Origin: Arctic95D-9 sp035967665
GTDB taxonomy: Bacteria; Verrucomicrobiota; Verrucomicrobiia; Verrucomicrobiales; DEV007
Assembly (NCBI GenBank): GCA_035967665.1
Contig: JAYWLB010000125.1
Span: forward strand, 1 to 64,000
DNA: 64,000 nucleotides
Reading direction: 5' to 3'
Below, piece after piece: positions 42,981 through 51,646 of the stretch. The position numbers and the translations under genes were made by a program. The notes under the pieces are model-generated. The model was not told the DNA's origin and made no database searches. It saw only the letters and a program-made list of their open reading frames with translations. Positions within the stretch are counted from its first letter, which is position 1. Each line of letters begins with the position of its first letter.

Positions 42981-44168
42981 ATGGCAAGAGAAAAAAAACC
43001 AGCGCTCCTCGCGCTTGAAGATGGAACAGTGTTCCATGGAACTGCATTTGGTGCCGCCACAACGCAGTCGGGCGAGATTTGTTTTAACACCTCGATGACG
43101 GGTTACCAGGAGATCTTGACCGATCCATCCTACCGGGGCCAGCTCGTGACGATGACTTGTCCTTTGATCGGGAACTACGGAGTCAGTGCCATTGATGCTG
43201 AAAGCTCTCAGGTTCACATCCGCGGCTTTGTCATTGAAGAGCTTTGCGACGTTCCCAGTAACTGGCGTAGCGAGCAGTCTCTCAGCGATTATCTAGCCGA
43301 TTCAAATGTTCCCGGGATCGAGGGAATCGACACCCGTGCCCTCACGAAAAAGCTTCGTGTCTGCGGTTCAATGCGCGCAACCCTTTGCACGGACGGAAGT
43401 CTCGATGCTGACGGCGCAGTCGAAGCGGCGAAAAATGCAGCCCCGATGGCAGGTTCCGACTTCGTGAAAGAAGTGACCACACCCGACGGTTATAAATGGG
43501 ATCCCAACAGTGAACTCAGCCGCGAGTGGACGATCGTCAATGCCTCCTCGGATGAAAAGCTCATTGAGGTGAATGGTGAAATGTTCCGCCCTCTCTGTGA
43601 TCCGAAATACCGCATCGTCGCCTATGATTTCGGGATCAAACACAACATTCTCCGCAGCCTTCGTCAGAAAGGATTCGAAGTCGAAGTGGTGAATTCACGC
43701 ACGCCTGCCTCCGAGGTTCTCGCGATGAATCCTGACGGTGTTTTTCTTTCCAACGGCCCCGGTGATCCGGCGGCGCTTGACTACATTCACGACGAAGTGA
43801 AGCAGATTATCGACAAGAAGCCTGTCTTCGGGATTTGTCTCGGACACCAGGTGCTCGCTCACGCCTTCGGCGGCAGCACGTTCAAGCTCAAATTCGGTCA
43901 CCGCGGCGGCAATCATCCCGTCAAAGATCTCCGTTCCGGTAAAATCGCGATCACTTCGCAGAATCACGGCTTTGCCGCAGACGGCGATGCGCTTCCTTCG
44001 CACATCGAAGTGACGCACATCAACCTCAACGACGACACGGTCGAGGGCATGCGCCACCGCGATTACCCTGTTTTTTCGGTGCAGTATCACCCTGAGGCAG
44101 CTCCCGGTCCGAACGACGCATCCTACTTCTTCGAAGAATTTGCTAATCTCATTGATCAATCCCGCTGA
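42981..44168 (+). CDS. carA: carbamoyl-phosphate synthase small subunit
   Basis: A 395-residue glutaminase subunit supplying ammonia to CarB for arginine and pyrimidine synthesis. N-terminal domain with ALLALEDGTVFHGTAFG and STSMTGYQEILTDPSYRGQ-like sequence, and a class I amidotransferase domain with Cys in GICLGHQ and His/Glu in VQYHPEAAPG. The DFGIKHNILR segment marks the start of the amidotransferase. All triad residues present. carB is not in the window. First of a rightward run with an FHA gene after 23 bases. Confidence 0.95.
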   Translation: MAREKKPALLALEDGTVFHGTAFGAATTQSGEICFNTSMTGYQEILTDPSYRGQLVTMTCPLIGNYGVSAIDAESSQVHIRGFVIEELCDVPSNWRSEQSLSDYLADSNVPGIEGIDTRALTKKLRVCGSMRATLCTDGSLDADGAVEAAKNAAPMAGSDFVKEVTTPDGYKWDPNSELSREWTIVNASSDEKLIEVNGEMFRPLCDPKYRIVAYDFGIKHNILRSLRQKGFEVEVVNSRTPASEVLAMNPDGVFLSNGPGDPAALDYIHDEVKQIIDKKPVFGICLGHQVLAHAFGGSTFKLKFGHRGGNHPVKDLRSGKIAITSQNHGFAADGDALPSHIEVTHINLNDDTVEGMRHRDYPVFSVQYHPEAAPGPNDASYFFEEFANLIDQSR

Positions 44169-44191
44169 TTTGTTGTAGAAAGAGAGAAATT

Positions 44192-44734
44192 ATGCCGACT
44201 ATCACACTCTACGTACCCGATCAGGAACCCTACGCACTCGATATCAGTGGGCTCGAGCAAGTCACTGTCGGGCGTGCCGAGGAAAACAGCATCGTGATCG
44301 ATCACGGCTCGCTTTCCGGATCTCATGCGGTCATTACCAATAACAACAGAGGTAATTACCAGGTCAACGATCTTGGCTCCACGAACGGAACCTTTCTCAA
44401 TGGCGAGCCTGTTACGGAAGCGATCGTTGAAACCGGATCCCAGATCAGTTTTGGTGAAGTGCTTGCCGTTCTCGATCTCGAAGACGGTGCCAATGCGGGG
44501 GCTGAAGAGGCTGCAGCCGATTCCGGAGCCGGAGACGGTGGCGCTTATACTTCCGGTATTTCAGCGGATATCGCTGAATCCTCGACGAAGCCAGCTGATT
44601 TTAAAAACCTTTCTCCGATCGAGAAAGTGGTGAAAAAGGACACGCTCGGCATGGTTGCCATGCTCGTGGGCGTCGTTGCCATCATCGCGGCGATTGCCGT
44701 GATTGGTCTCGCTTTCACCATGAAAGCCGCCTGA
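44192..44734 (+). CDS. FHA-domain membrane protein
   Basis: A 180-residue protein with an FHA phosphothreonine-binding domain in residues 5-98: VTVGRAEENSIVI, SGSHAVITN (conserved S..H) and NDLGSTNGTFLNGE. After a Gly/Ala/Glu linker there is one C-terminal TM helix (about 152-176), so the FHA domain faces the cytoplasm with a tail anchor. Partner phosphoproteins are unknown; no Ser/Thr kinase lies in the window. It sits between carA (23 bases) and purA (140 bases). ATG 44192, after an AGAGAG purine stretch. Confidence 0.88.
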   Translation: MPTITLYVPDQEPYALDISGLEQVTVGRAEENSIVIDHGSLSGSHAVITNNNRGNYQVNDLGSTNGTFLNGEPVTEAIVETGSQISFGEVLAVLDLEDGANAGAEEAAADSGAGDGGAYTSGISADIAESSTKPADFKNLSPIEKVVKKDTLGMVAMLVGVVAIIAAIAVIGLAFTMKAA

Positions 44735-44874
44735 TTTCCCGGACCCTTCTTCATTATCATTATTGAACCATGTATGTTGCCCCTGCGGGTAATTTGATTT
44801 CTTTGCGCGTTGCGCTCTCACTTATCGGGGTGAAAGATTCCCCTCTTGTCTTCTGTATAGAACACTGAATTCTC

Positions 44875-46149
44875 ATGTCGAACACCATAGTTATTGGCGC
44901 CCAGTGGGGTGACGAAGGAAAAGGAAAGATCGTTGATCTCCTCACGGAAAAAACGGACGTCGTGGTTCGGGCTCAAGGTGGTAATAACGCCGGCCACACC
45001 GTCATTACCGACGGCGTTGAGTATATCCTTCACCTCATCCCTTCCGGCATTCTCTGGCCCGAGAAATCCTGCGTCATCGGAAACGGTGTTGTTATGGACC
45101 CGGTTTCATTGCTCGGAGAGATCGACGGACTCGTTGCCAAAGGTATCAAGATCAGCCCCGATAACCTTCGCATTTCGGATCGCGCTCACCTCGTGATGCC
45201 ATTCCATCGCGAAATGGATGCCTACAAAGAGGCCAAAAAAGGCGATAGCAAAATCGGCACGACCAAGCGTGGTATCGGTCCCACCTACGGTGACAAAGTC
45301 GACCGTATCGGTTTCCGTCTCCACGACCTCGTCGGAGATCCTGTTGTCTTTATCGAGCGTCTCAATGCCCGCATCGCCGATTGCAACGTTCTCTTCGAAT
45401 CCGTCGGCATGGATAAGCTCGACGCCGAAGCGATCGGACGCGACCTTCTCGCCGCCGCTGAGCGCCTCGCCCCGTATTGCGCGGACACCGTTGAGATTCT
45501 TCACCGCGACATGAAGGCCGGCAAGTCGCTCCTTTTTGAGGGAGCCCAGGGAACCTACCTCGACATCGACCAGGGAACCTACCCTTACGTGACTTCATCC
45601 AATACCACTTCCGGCGGAGCCTGCACCGGTTCCGGAGTGCCTCCGCATAAGATCGATCGCGTCGTCGGCGTCACTAAAGCCTACACGACCCGTGTCGGAG
45701 AAGGACCTTTCCCAACCCAGAATGACACCCTCGCGGATCGTTTCCACAAGATGGGCCGTGAGTTCGGTGCCACAACCGGACGCAAGCGTCGCTGCGGTTG
45801 GCTCGACCTCGTCCTCGTTCGCTACGCGGCGATGGTGAACGGTTTCACTGACCTTGCAATCACGATCCTCGACGGACTCGATGACTGCGAAGAAATCCCC
45901 GTCTGCACGCACTATGAGCTCGACGGGAAGAAACTGAGCCTTCCTCCTGCGGCAGCGAAGGACTTTGAGCGCGTTGTCCCTGTTTACGAAAATCTTCCCG
46001 GCTGGAACTGCGACACGACGAAAGTTAAGAATTACGACGACCTCCCTGAGAATGCGAAGGCCTATCTCGCGCGCATCGAGAAGGAAACCGAAACATCCGT
46101 CAGCATGGTCGGTGTCGGTCCGGCTCGCGATCAGACCATCGTTCGTTAG
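44875..46149 (+). CDS. purA: adenylosuccinate synthase
   Basis: A 424-residue enzyme of AMP synthesis, coupling IMP and aspartate using GTP. N-terminal GAQWGDEGKGKIVD (residues 7-20) with the phosphate loop, NNAGHTV (catalytic His), TTKRGIGPTYGDK near 128, LFEGAQGTYLDIDQGTYPYVTSS near 222 and GRKRRCGWLDLV near 300 with KYDDLP replaced by VKNYDDLPE near the C-terminus. Normal length. ATG 44875. Followed by uppS after 17 bases. Confidence 0.97.
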   Translation: MSNTIVIGAQWGDEGKGKIVDLLTEKTDVVVRAQGGNNAGHTVITDGVEYILHLIPSGILWPEKSCVIGNGVVMDPVSLLGEIDGLVAKGIKISPDNLRISDRAHLVMPFHREMDAYKEAKKGDSKIGTTKRGIGPTYGDKVDRIGFRLHDLVGDPVVFIERLNARIADCNVLFESVGMDKLDAEAIGRDLLAAAERLAPYCADTVEILHRDMKAGKSLLFEGAQGTYLDIDQGTYPYVTSSNTTSGGACTGSGVPPHKIDRVVGVTKAYTTRVGEGPFPTQNDTLADRFHKMGREFGATTGRKRRCGWLDLVLVRYAAMVNGFTDLAITILDGLDDCEEIPVCTHYELDGKKLSLPPAAAKDFERVVPVYENLPGWNCDTTKVKNYDDLPENAKAYLARIEKETETSVSMVGVGPARDQTIVR

Positions 46150-46166
46150 TTTTTTCTCCTCCCATT

Positions 46167-46901
46167 ATGGCAGCGATTGATCCGGAAAAGCCCATTCCGC
46201 AGCACGTTGCCGTAATCATGGATGGCAATGGCCGCTGGGCCAAAGCCCGGGGGCTTCCGCGTCGTGACGGCCACCGCGCTGGTGCCGAGTCGGTCGAAGC
46301 TTGTCTCGAATCCTGTGGCGAAGCGGGGATTAAATTCCTCACCCTTTACGCCTTCAGTTCAGAAAACTGGAAGCGACCCGAGAGCGAAGTCAGCGCGCTC
46401 ATGAATTTGCTCGCGCACTTCATCAAGGAGAAAACCTCCAAATTGATGAAGAACAACATTCGTCTCAAGGTGATCGGGCAAATGCACCGACTCCCTGACA
46501 AGACGCAAAAGCTTCTCAGGAAATCGATCGAGAAGCTCGACGGGAATGACGGGCTCACCCTCATCGTCGCCCTCAGCTACGGCTCGCGCGAAGAGATCGT
46601 CGACGCCGCTCGAAGCCTCATGGACAAGGCAGTCGCCGGTGAAATGAAATCTGAAGAGCTCACCAACGAGATTTTTGCCGATCATCTTTACACCGCCGGC
46701 ATCCCCGATCCCGATTTGCTCGTGCGCACCAGCGGCGAGTTCAGGATTTCCAATTTCCTGTTGTGGCAGATCAGCTATTCCGAGATCCACATCACAGACG
46801 TCCTCTGGCCCGACTTCCGCGGCGAACACCTCAATGCCGCAATCGAAGACTACCAGAAACGCCAGCGCAGGTTTGGCGGGTTGGGTGAGGAGCAAACGTA
46901 G
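46167..46901 (+). CDS. uppS: isoprenyl transferase (undecaprenyl diphosphate synthase)
   Basis: A 244-residue cis-prenyltransferase making the C55 lipid carrier for cell wall synthesis. Motifs: HVAVIMDGNGRWAKARGLPR (Asp in MDGNGRW near 20), GHRAGAES, TLYAFSSENWKRP, the central VALSYGSREEI and the C-terminal RTSGEFRISNFLLWQISYSEI. Complete. In most bacteria it precedes cdsA; here it is followed after six bases by a small membrane protein gene instead. ATG 46167. Confidence 0.95.
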   Translation: MAAIDPEKPIPQHVAVIMDGNGRWAKARGLPRRDGHRAGAESVEACLESCGEAGIKFLTLYAFSSENWKRPESEVSALMNLLAHFIKEKTSKLMKNNIRLKVIGQMHRLPDKTQKLLRKSIEKLDGNDGLTLIVALSYGSREEIVDAARSLMDKAVAGEMKSEELTNEIFADHLYTAGIPDPDLLVRTSGEFRISNFLLWQISYSEIHITDVLWPDFRGEHLNAAIEDYQKRQRRFGGLGEEQT

Positions 46902-46907
46902 AATAGC

Positions 46908-47159
46908 ATGTTCTGGAGAGTCCTCTTTTTTGCATTGCTCGCGATATTCGTCTCAGGAGTGTTTCTTTATCAGCCTCTTTTCAACAAGGGCATCCTTAAC
47001 ACCAAAGATCTTCCGCCCTTCATCGGAGCGGAATCGGGAACGCCGATCGAGCATTTGCTAAATGTTTGGAATTGGTATTTTGCGGGAGCCGCCCTTTTAA
47101 TTCTCCTGCTGCCCCTGGGATTTGTAGCCGCCGTTGAGCCGTCCAAGCGTACTAGGTAG
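46908..47159 (+). CDS. small two-TM membrane protein
   Basis: An 83-residue protein with two predicted TM helices (about 2-22 and 57-76) and a short loop containing PPFIGAESGTPIEHLLNVW. No family recognised. It starts six bases after the uppS stop, so it is probably co-translated, and could be a modulator of prenyl lipid or wall synthesis, but this is only positional. ATG 46908. The following 326 bases hold no gene. Confidence 0.65.
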   Translation: MFWRVLFFALLAIFVSGVFLYQPLFNKGILNTKDLPPFIGAESGTPIEHLLNVWNWYFAGAALLILLLPLGFVAAVEPSKRTR

Positions 47160-47431
47160 CGTGATTCTAAATGCTGAGGTGAGTATCCCGGGAGAGCCGA
47201 CGTCCCCATCGGCTTCACTGTCTGCGCTGTTGAAGAGGACGTCAGCGTTCCCGAGGCAATCTCAATAGGGTATGATGACTGAATCTACCCTGTTAGGTCG
47301 TGAATTCTGAAAGCTGATGGATCGAAAAATGTGGCGCGGAATTGCATTCCGATGCGAAGCCTATCGGGCACAGGCTACCGGCGGGAGTCTCCGCGAACGG
47401 ATTACCAATCCATTCTACGAAGCGCGCCAAA

Positions 47432-47473
47432 GACTCCGACCTTTTACTTTTTACCTTTAACCTTTTACGCCGC
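47432..47473. repeat. left arm of an inverted repeat flanking the oxidoreductase gene
   Basis: Forty-two bases, GACTCCGACC through CGCCGC, are matched by the reverse complement at 48646-48689 with two one-base gaps. The core is a purine-strand string of TAAAAGG/TAAAGG/TAAAAAG units. The arms sit 13 bases after the 3' end and 15 bases before the 5' end of the leftward gene 47486-48631, so the gene is framed exactly. The gap 47160-47431 otherwise has nothing I recognise. Confidence 0.85.
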
Positions 47474-47485
47474 GTAGGGGCAATT

Positions 47486-48631
47486 TCAGACCAACTCCGG
47501 CAGATCGATCCACTTCCGTTCTTCCCAACTCTGTATGCCTGCCTCGGCCAGCTGAACGCCTTTCGCTCCTTCCATGAGATCGTAGGGAAACGGCTCGTCG
47601 AGAGCGACGTGACGGATGAAAAGCTCCCACTGGATTTTGAAGGCGTTGTCGTAATTGGTTGTGTCGGGGACTTCCTGCCAGCCTTCGTAAAAGTCGATCG
47701 GTTGATCAATGTCAGGGTTCCAGACCGGCTTCGGCGTCGTCCCGAGTGACTGCACCCAGCACTTTCTGAGGCCGACGGTCGCGGAGCCTTTCGTGCCGTC
47801 GACGTTCATGACAAAGAGGTCGTCGCGGCGTACGCGGACATCCCAGGAACTGTTGAACTGACAGACAATCCCGTTCTCCAGTTGGAAGGTCGCGTAGCAG
47901 GCGTCGTCGGCGGTGCACTCGTAAGCCTTGCCCGCTTCGTCTATACGCTCGGGGATATGCGTCGCGCCGAGGCAGGAGACGCTGCTGATTTTTCCAAAGG
48001 TCTTGTCGATGAGGTATTGCCAGTGGCAGAGCATATCGATGATGATCCCGCCGCCGTCCTCTTTGCGGTAGTTCCAGCTCGGTCGCTGGATTGGCTGGTC
48101 GGCATCATGACCGGTGAAAACCCAGTAGCCGAACTCGCCGCGCACCGAGAGAATTTCGCCGAAGAATCCCTGATCGATCAGGGTCTTCAGTTTTCGAATG
48201 CCGGTGAGCCAGAGTTTGTCCTGAACGACACCGTTTTTAACACCCGCATCCCGGCACACCTGAGCGAGGCGAACCGCCTCATCGGTTTCGACCGCGGTTG
48301 GTTTTTCGCAGTAAATTGCTTTGCCGGCCTTCGCCGCCATCTCGATGAAACGGGCGCGGTGCAGGGTCGAGCTCGCGTCGAAGAAAATCTGGTTCGCATC
48401 ATCCGCGAGCGCGGCATCAAGGTCGGTGGTCCAGCGATCGACTTTGTGCTCTTTGGCGAGAGCGCGGAGTTTGTTCTCGTTGCGTCCCGTGAGGATGGGA
48501 TCGACTTCGATCGTCAGTTCCGGGGAAATTTTGATGCCTCCCTGATCGCGAATTGCGAGGATGGAGCGGATGAGGTGCTGGTTGGTGCCCATGCGTCCGG
48601 TGACGCCGTTGAGAATGATGCCGATTTTCAT
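47486..48631 (-). CDS. Gfo/Idh/MocA family oxidoreductase
   Basis: A 381-residue NAD(P)-dependent dehydrogenase of sugars or sugar acids. N-terminal Rossmann part (IGIILNGVTGRMG near 3-15, with VD in VDPIL), EKPTAVETDEAVRLA near 110 containing the family EKP catalytic Lys, and a C-terminal alpha/beta domain (FGYWVFTGHDADQPIQRPSWNYRKEDGGGIIIDMLCHWQ, H in the DMLCHW segment). Substrate unknown. It heads toward the epimerase-like gene in the same cluster but is isolated by inverted repeats on both sides. ATG 48631. Confidence 0.88.
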   Translation of the reverse strand: MKIGIILNGVTGRMGTNQHLIRSILAIRDQGGIKISPELTIEVDPILTGRNENKLRALAKEHKVDRWTTDLDAALADDANQIFFDASSTLHRARFIEMAAKAGKAIYCEKPTAVETDEAVRLAQVCRDAGVKNGVVQDKLWLTGIRKLKTLIDQGFFGEILSVRGEFGYWVFTGHDADQPIQRPSWNYRKEDGGGIIIDMLCHWQYLIDKTFGKISSVSCLGATHIPERIDEAGKAYECTADDACYATFQLENGIVCQFNSSWDVRVRRDDLFVMNVDGTKGSATVGLRKCWVQSLGTTPKPVWNPDIDQPIDFYEGWQEVPDTTNYDNAFKIQWELFIRHVALDEPFPYDLMEGAKGVQLAEAGIQSWEERKWIDLPELV

Positions 48632-48645
48632 GATTTTCGCCGCAG

Positions 48646-48689
48646 GCGGCGGTAAAAGGTTAAAGGTAAAAAGTAAAAGGTCGGGAGTC
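48646..48689. repeat. right arm of the inverted repeat flanking the oxidoreductase gene
   Basis: Reverse complement of 47432-47473 with two small gaps: GCGGC then GGTAAAAGG, TTAAAGG, TAAAAAG, TAAAAGG and TCGGGAGTC. It covers the place where the oxidoreductase promoter should lie, so it may supply or disturb it. Confidence 0.85.
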
Positions 48690-48706
48690 TATGGCTGAGT
48701 GCTTTT

Positions 48707-48729
48707 GTAGCGGAACGAGGATCGTTCCG
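48707..48729. repeat. solitary palindromic repeat related to the 52.8/54.1 kb family
   Basis: GTAGCGGAACGAGGATCGTTCCG contains GGAACGA/TCGTTCC, the same stem as the palindromes at 52833-52906 and 54095-54269, with loop GGA... reduced to GGA. It stands alone between the oxidoreductase and epimerase genes. Confidence 0.65.
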
Positions 48730-48756
48730 ACTTCGGTTGTTTCGGGTCTCGTTCGA

Positions 48757-49590
48757 TTAAGAGTGTTCGAGGTAGGCGGATTTGATTGCTTCCAGAAATT
48801 CGTTTTGGTCTTTGGCCCACCAGCGGTCGGAGAAGACTTCGACTTCGTTGAAGCCGTCGAATCCGGCCGCTTCGACCATGGATCTAATGCCCGGAATGTC
48901 GATGCAGCCTTCGCCCATGAGACCGCGGTCGTTGAGGAGATCTGCGGTGGGTGTCATCCAGTCGCAGATGTGAAAAGCGAAGAGGCGGTTCTTTTCGCCG
49001 GTGAGTTTGATCTGCGCTTCGAGATCGGGGTCCCACCAGATATGGTAGACGTCGGCGGCGATTCCGACGAGGGGGTGATCGAGTTGGTCGCAGACCGCAT
49101 TCGCTGATGCCATCGTGTTGATCGCGCTGCGGTCGTCGGCGTAAACGGGGTGGAGGGGTTCGATCGCCAACTTGATATTGTGCTCTTCGGCGAGGGGGAG
49201 GATCGCTGCGATTCCGTCGGCGATTTGCCTGCGTGATTCTTCGAGCGGTTGCCCGGGAACAGCGCCGCAGACGAGGACAATCATCGGCGCGCCGAGTGCG
49301 GCCGCCTCACGGATCGCGAGGCGGTTGTCTTCGATGGCCGCTTCAAGCGCCGCCGGTGTTTTTGCGGGGAAGAAGCCGCCGCGACAGAGCGACACGATTT
49401 CGAGATTTCGCTCGCGAAGCTGTTCTCCGACTCTCTGAATATCGCGCCCTTCGAGCCATTGCCTCCACACCGTGATCCCTCCTATCCCCGCTTCGGCGTA
49501 GCGGTCCATGGATTCCTCAATCGCCCACGGTTTCGTGGTGATGGTGTGGACGCAGAGTTTGGAAAAGTCAGTTAGAGGCGCGGGGTTCAT
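48757..49590 (-). CDS. sugar phosphate isomerase/epimerase (TIM barrel)
   Basis: A 277-residue AP-endonuclease-2-type TIM barrel. Segments include WAIEESMDRYAEAGIGGITVWRQWLEG near 22-48, LCRGGFFP, MIVLVCGAVPG near 107, LAIEPLHPVYADDRSAINTM near 142 (catalytic Glu in EPLHP), GIAADVYHIWWDPDLE and a C-terminal GFDGFNEVEVFSDRWW with a metal-ligand Glu. Likely isomerises or epimerises a sugar derivative in the cluster with the Gfo/Idh/MocA and aldolase genes. Its start overlaps the upstream gene's stop as ATGA, so both are translationally coupled. Confidence 0.88.
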   Translation of the reverse strand: MNPAPLTDFSKLCVHTITTKPWAIEESMDRYAEAGIGGITVWRQWLEGRDIQRVGEQLRERNLEIVSLCRGGFFPAKTPAALEAAIEDNRLAIREAAALGAPMIVLVCGAVPGQPLEESRRQIADGIAAILPLAEEHNIKLAIEPLHPVYADDRSAINTMASANAVCDQLDHPLVGIAADVYHIWWDPDLEAQIKLTGEKNRLFAFHICDWMTPTADLLNDRGLMGEGCIDIPGIRSMVEAAGFDGFNEVEVFSDRWWAKDQNEFLEAIKSAYLEHS

Positions 49591-50690
49591 GCGAGTTTGA
49601 ATTGTTCGATGCCGAGGCGCTCCGCGACACGAAGGGGACGCTGCATTGCTTCGAGCATGCGTGCCGCTTCATCTCCCTCGCGCAGGTCGGTGCAATCGGG
49701 GTGAATCTCGGTCGACTCGATCAGGCCGAGGTGCTTGAGGACGTGTGCGGTGCTGTGCTTGTAGTCGGCGGCGCTGCCTTTGGGGTTGAGACGGAAGACT
49801 GCGTCCTCGAGTGACTGGAACGCTTCGAAGAGTTTGTAAACGCGCGTGTCGAGCGGAGTGGTTTGCCACATTTTCTGCGCCGCACAAATCAGCGGGCAGG
49901 CGGAAACACCGGCACCGATGAGGAGAGGCTCTCCGACTTTGATCGCGGTGGCGATTCCGAAGTCATCGCCGCTGTGAGGTGAAAAGTTCAGATTCAGGTC
50001 GCGACACATAGCGGTCCAGTAGAGAAAATGCGGCTCGTCGAGGGTTGAGATTTTTCCACCGACGTAGGTGTCGTGTCCGGCGAGTTCTTTGAGAAGCCAC
50101 GGGTCATACGGCGTTGCCCAGGGGACGAATGATGGCTCCAGTGCGTGGGCAATTGCGGGAATGGAGATCATTTCCGCGATTTCGAAGTAAGCATCGCGGC
50201 GGGACTCGGGATCGAGCTGGTTCAAAAGCTGCGAGGTCATCACCATCGCCTCGATGTTGTCGAACTGCTGAACGATATCGAGATGAGGGCGATACCATTC
50301 CGCCTTGAAGGTGTCTCCGCTAGCACCGACCGCAGTGGTTCCGCAGACGATCTTCGGTTCCGGAAAAGCAGCGCGGAAGCGGCGGAGCACTTCCTCGTAA
50401 AGTTCAGTGCTGAGATTAAAAATGAATCCGGTGTCGGCGTTGAGAACGAAAACTACTTCAATTCCGAAGGCTTTGCCGCAGTCGATCATCCATTGAACGC
50501 TGCGTTCAAATCCCGCCCAGTCGGGCTTCCCGTCCTTGAAAGGAAGGAGCGTCGCAACACAGAGTCGCGGGGTGTTGGTGTGAACGGAGAGGGCCGCCTC
50601 GGAGGTCTGGCTCCAAATCGTTTCCTGCCAGGTGGTCGTCGGTGTCAGTTCGGAAGGATGGGAAATCATATCGCAAAGATTACTCCGCAT
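49587..50690 (-). CDS. dihydrodipicolinate synthase-family aldolase (DUF993-like)
   Basis: A 367-residue TIM-barrel protein of the DHDPS/NAL superfamily. Segments: CVATLLPFKDGKPDWAGFERSVQWMIDCG near 45-75, VVFVLNADTGFIFNLSTEL near 82, PKIVCGTTAVGASGDTF near 110, IGAGVSACPLICAAQKMWQ near 264. The usual Schiff-base Lys cannot be assigned with certainty. It is the first gene of the aldolase-epimerase pair and is divergent to an AraC regulator. ATG 50690; a second ATG (50669) is possible. Confidence 0.75.
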   Translation of the reverse strand: MRSNLCDMISHPSELTPTTTWQETIWSQTSEAALSVHTNTPRLCVATLLPFKDGKPDWAGFERSVQWMIDCGKAFGIEVVFVLNADTGFIFNLSTELYEEVLRRFRAAFPEPKIVCGTTAVGASGDTFKAEWYRPHLDIVQQFDNIEAMVMTSQLLNQLDPESRRDAYFEIAEMISIPAIAHALEPSFVPWATPYDPWLLKELAGHDTYVGGKISTLDEPHFLYWTAMCRDLNLNFSPHSGDDFGIATAIKVGEPLLIGAGVSACPLICAAQKMWQTTPLDTRVYKLFEAFQSLEDAVFRLNPKGSAADYKHSTAHVLKHLGLIESTEIHPDCTDLREGDEAARMLEAMQRPLRVAERLGIEQFKLA

Positions 50691-50750
50691 CTAAACTTCC
50701 CGTGAGAATAAAATCGGACAAATTAGCACAAAAGCGATATCGTTTTATGA

Positions 50751-51566
50751 ATGAGTGATGAGTTGCAGCCAATCCTTCTCGAAGACCTGAAGATCGCCCT
50801 TCCCGGGGTCGTTCTGCGGCGCATTGCCTTGAATCGGCATATGCCCCGCGTCGAGAAGCTCAGTGAGCACGTTCACGATTTTCAGCAGGTTCTCCTCTAC
50901 CTGAAGGGTGCAGGGGAACAACATCTCGATGATGCCGCCGTTCCGGTTTCGAGGGGGACGGTGCTTTCGATTCCTGCGGGGAGAAAGCATCGTTTCGTAA
51001 AGTCGAAGGCGGCGAGTCCGATCTGTCTGGCGATTGATTTGGAGGTGACTTCCGGCGTGCAGTGGCCGGATCGCGGCACCTTGAACCGCGATCAGCTCGC
51101 AACGGTGGAGAGCCGCCTCTTTGATTTGAATACCCTGCAGCGAAAGAAGAATCCCTCACCGGTCGCGATCGCGAGTCGCATCCTTCGCATTCTCGGTGAG
51201 ATCGAGGAGGCATTGCGGGGGGAGGTGGATCCATTCCCCGCGGGCGGCCCCGTGACCTCGAAGGTGCTCCGGGTCGTGGAGGGAAGCGATCTCGCGGGCC
51301 TGACCCCCCGGAGAATCGCGCTGGAATGCGGTCGCACCCTCGATCACCTCAATCGACAAATCGGAAGCGAGTCGGGCATGACCGTCGGGCAGGTGCTCAA
51401 TAAGGCCCGTCTCAAAAAAGGCACCGATTTGCTGATGGGGACTGCGAGTTCAATCGGGGAAATTGGTTCAGCCATCGGGTTCGACGATCAAAACTACTTT
51501 GCACGCTGGTTCAGGAAGCAAACCGGCCGCAGTCCGAGCCATTGGCGGGAGGTGAATCAGTTATAA
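50751..51566 (+). CDS. AraC-family transcriptional regulator
   Basis: A 271-residue regulator with an N-terminal cupin ligand domain (VHDFQQVLLYLKGAGEQHL, VSRGTVLSIPAGRKHRF) and a C-terminal pair of helix-turn-helix motifs (LTPRRIALECGRTLDHLNRQ, SIGEIGSAIGFDDQNYFARWFRKQTG.SPSHWR). Divergent to the aldolase-epimerase operon with 60 bases between starts, so it most likely controls those genes in response to their substrate. ATG 50751. Confidence 0.92.
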   Translation: MSDELQPILLEDLKIALPGVVLRRIALNRHMPRVEKLSEHVHDFQQVLLYLKGAGEQHLDDAAVPVSRGTVLSIPAGRKHRFVKSKAASPICLAIDLEVTSGVQWPDRGTLNRDQLATVESRLFDLNTLQRKKNPSPVAIASRILRILGEIEEALRGEVDPFPAGGPVTSKVLRVVEGSDLAGLTPRRIALECGRTLDHLNRQIGSESGMTVGQVLNKARLKKGTDLLMGTASSIGEIGSAIGFDDQNYFARWFRKQTGRSPSHWREVNQL

Positions 51567-51646
51567 CCAGTAGTTTGTTAGGATGTGTTAGGGAAATTTA
51601 AGGATTTTTTATTGGAATCGCAGGGTGTTGTAGAAAAGAAGTAGGT

